NCBI RefSeq assembly: GCF_003385555.1
Contig: NZ_QOHR01000009.1
Coordinates: forward strand, 1 to 64,000
Direction of reading: 5' to 3'
DNA length: 64,000 nt
From: Rhodosalinus sediminis
GTDB lineage: Bacteria; Pseudomonadota; Alphaproteobacteria; Rhodobacterales; Rhodobacteraceae
The first letter of the stretch is position 1. Every line of letters starts with the position of its first letter. Made by a program: the position numbers and the translations under genes. The notes under the pieces were generated by a model. It saw nothing but the letters and a program-made list of their open reading frames with translations. It did no database searches and was not told where the DNA came from. Shown piece after piece: positions 63,977-64,000 of this stretch.

Positions 63977-64000
63977 GTGACCGATACCCCCGAACCCCCT
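63977..64000 (+). CDS. Start of an unidentified gene, cut by window end
   Basis: GTG followed by ACCGATACCCCCGAACCCCC reads MTDTPEPP and continues out of the window. GCAGG lies six bases upstream and a promoter is present. Too short to identify. Confidence 0.45.

Overview
The window is a very GC-rich, gene-dense chromosomal segment that looks like a member of the Rhodobacterales (Paracoccaceae/Roseobacter group, Alphaproteobacteria). Marker arrangements supporting this are the hsp20–DUF1150 pair, divergent trxB/lrp, a glnD–murJ–trpS block, rsmI–yraN–gshB, a RpoHII-type heat-shock sigma factor, a bifunctional ATP sulfurylase/APS kinase, a short LOV protein resembling the one from Dinoroseobacter shibae, and a stand-alone Hint-domain protein. 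Almost everything is housekeeping or peripheral metabolism. I see no rRNA, tRNA, CRISPR array, integrase, transposase or phage gene.

Layout. 0.2-3.8 kb: thioesterase, short-chain dehydrogenase, universal stress protein, then nifU-like/tsaB/rimI. 4.1-5.8 kb: a sulfite/sulfonate-exporter-type permease with its TIGR02186 partner. 5.8-9.6 kb (minus): a tightly overlapping operon, fold-IV aminotransferase, pcaC, pcaH, pcaG, beta-keto acid cleavage enzyme, then a short LOV photoreceptor. 9.9-17.3 kb: trpS, a rhomboid-like protein without catalytic residues, murJ, glnD, and an LpoA-like lipoprotein. 17.4-22.1 kb: rsmI, yraN, gshB, a lipase-family hydrolase, comM. 22.4-27.4 kb: rpoHII with a ChaN-like gene, an SRPBCC protein, coaBC-dut and a membrane-anchored ThiF/MoeB-type E1. 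27.5-29.6 kb: groES-groEL with a CIRCE operator and terminator. 29.7-32.7 kb: a beta-helix/membrane protein, a secreted lipase-like protein and an orphan PhnM. 32.8-40.4 kb: purK-purE, DUF465, hsp20-DUF1150, glycosyltransferase, sulfotransferase, sat-cysC, trxB, lrp. 40.4-47.7 kb: Hint protein, pgeF, NDUFAF7-type methyltransferase, lgt, ubiK-like gene, flavin reductase, thrS. 48.0-56.4 kb: three alpha/beta hydrolases, glutathione peroxidase, DUF3179, ndk, phasin, ftsB-like gene, AidB-like acyl-CoA dehydrogenase. 56.6-64 kb: class I aldolase, pgk, two cyclophilins, a SpoU/TrmJ methyltransferase, ctaA, M32 carboxypeptidase, usg, and the first codons of a further gene.

How the genes work together. 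The pca block converts protocatechuate to ring-cleavage products and may finish through the beta-keto acid cleavage enzyme instead of the usual CoA transferase/thiolase. The sat-cysC product supplies PAPS directly to the neighbouring sulfotransferase, pointing to a sulfated product. Heat and oxidative stress functions (rpoHII, groESL, hsp20, trxB, gpx, gshB) are spread over the window with visible regulatory sites: a CIRCE element, a RpoH-like promoter for hsp20 and an ECF-like promoter for rpoHII.

Non-coding content. The gaps carry several repeat families: a composite multi-hairpin element in three clear copies plus one fragment (3.9, 9.8, 13.3 and 45.6 kb), a pair of long perfect palindromes at 60.0 kb, another pair at 27.4 kb, a roughly 41-bp repeat shared by 1.5 and 47.9 kb, and degenerate tandem repeats in the two largest gene-free gaps (50.5-51.0 and 53.2-53.7 kb). 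All functional assignments come from reading motifs and gene order by eye; no database search was run.
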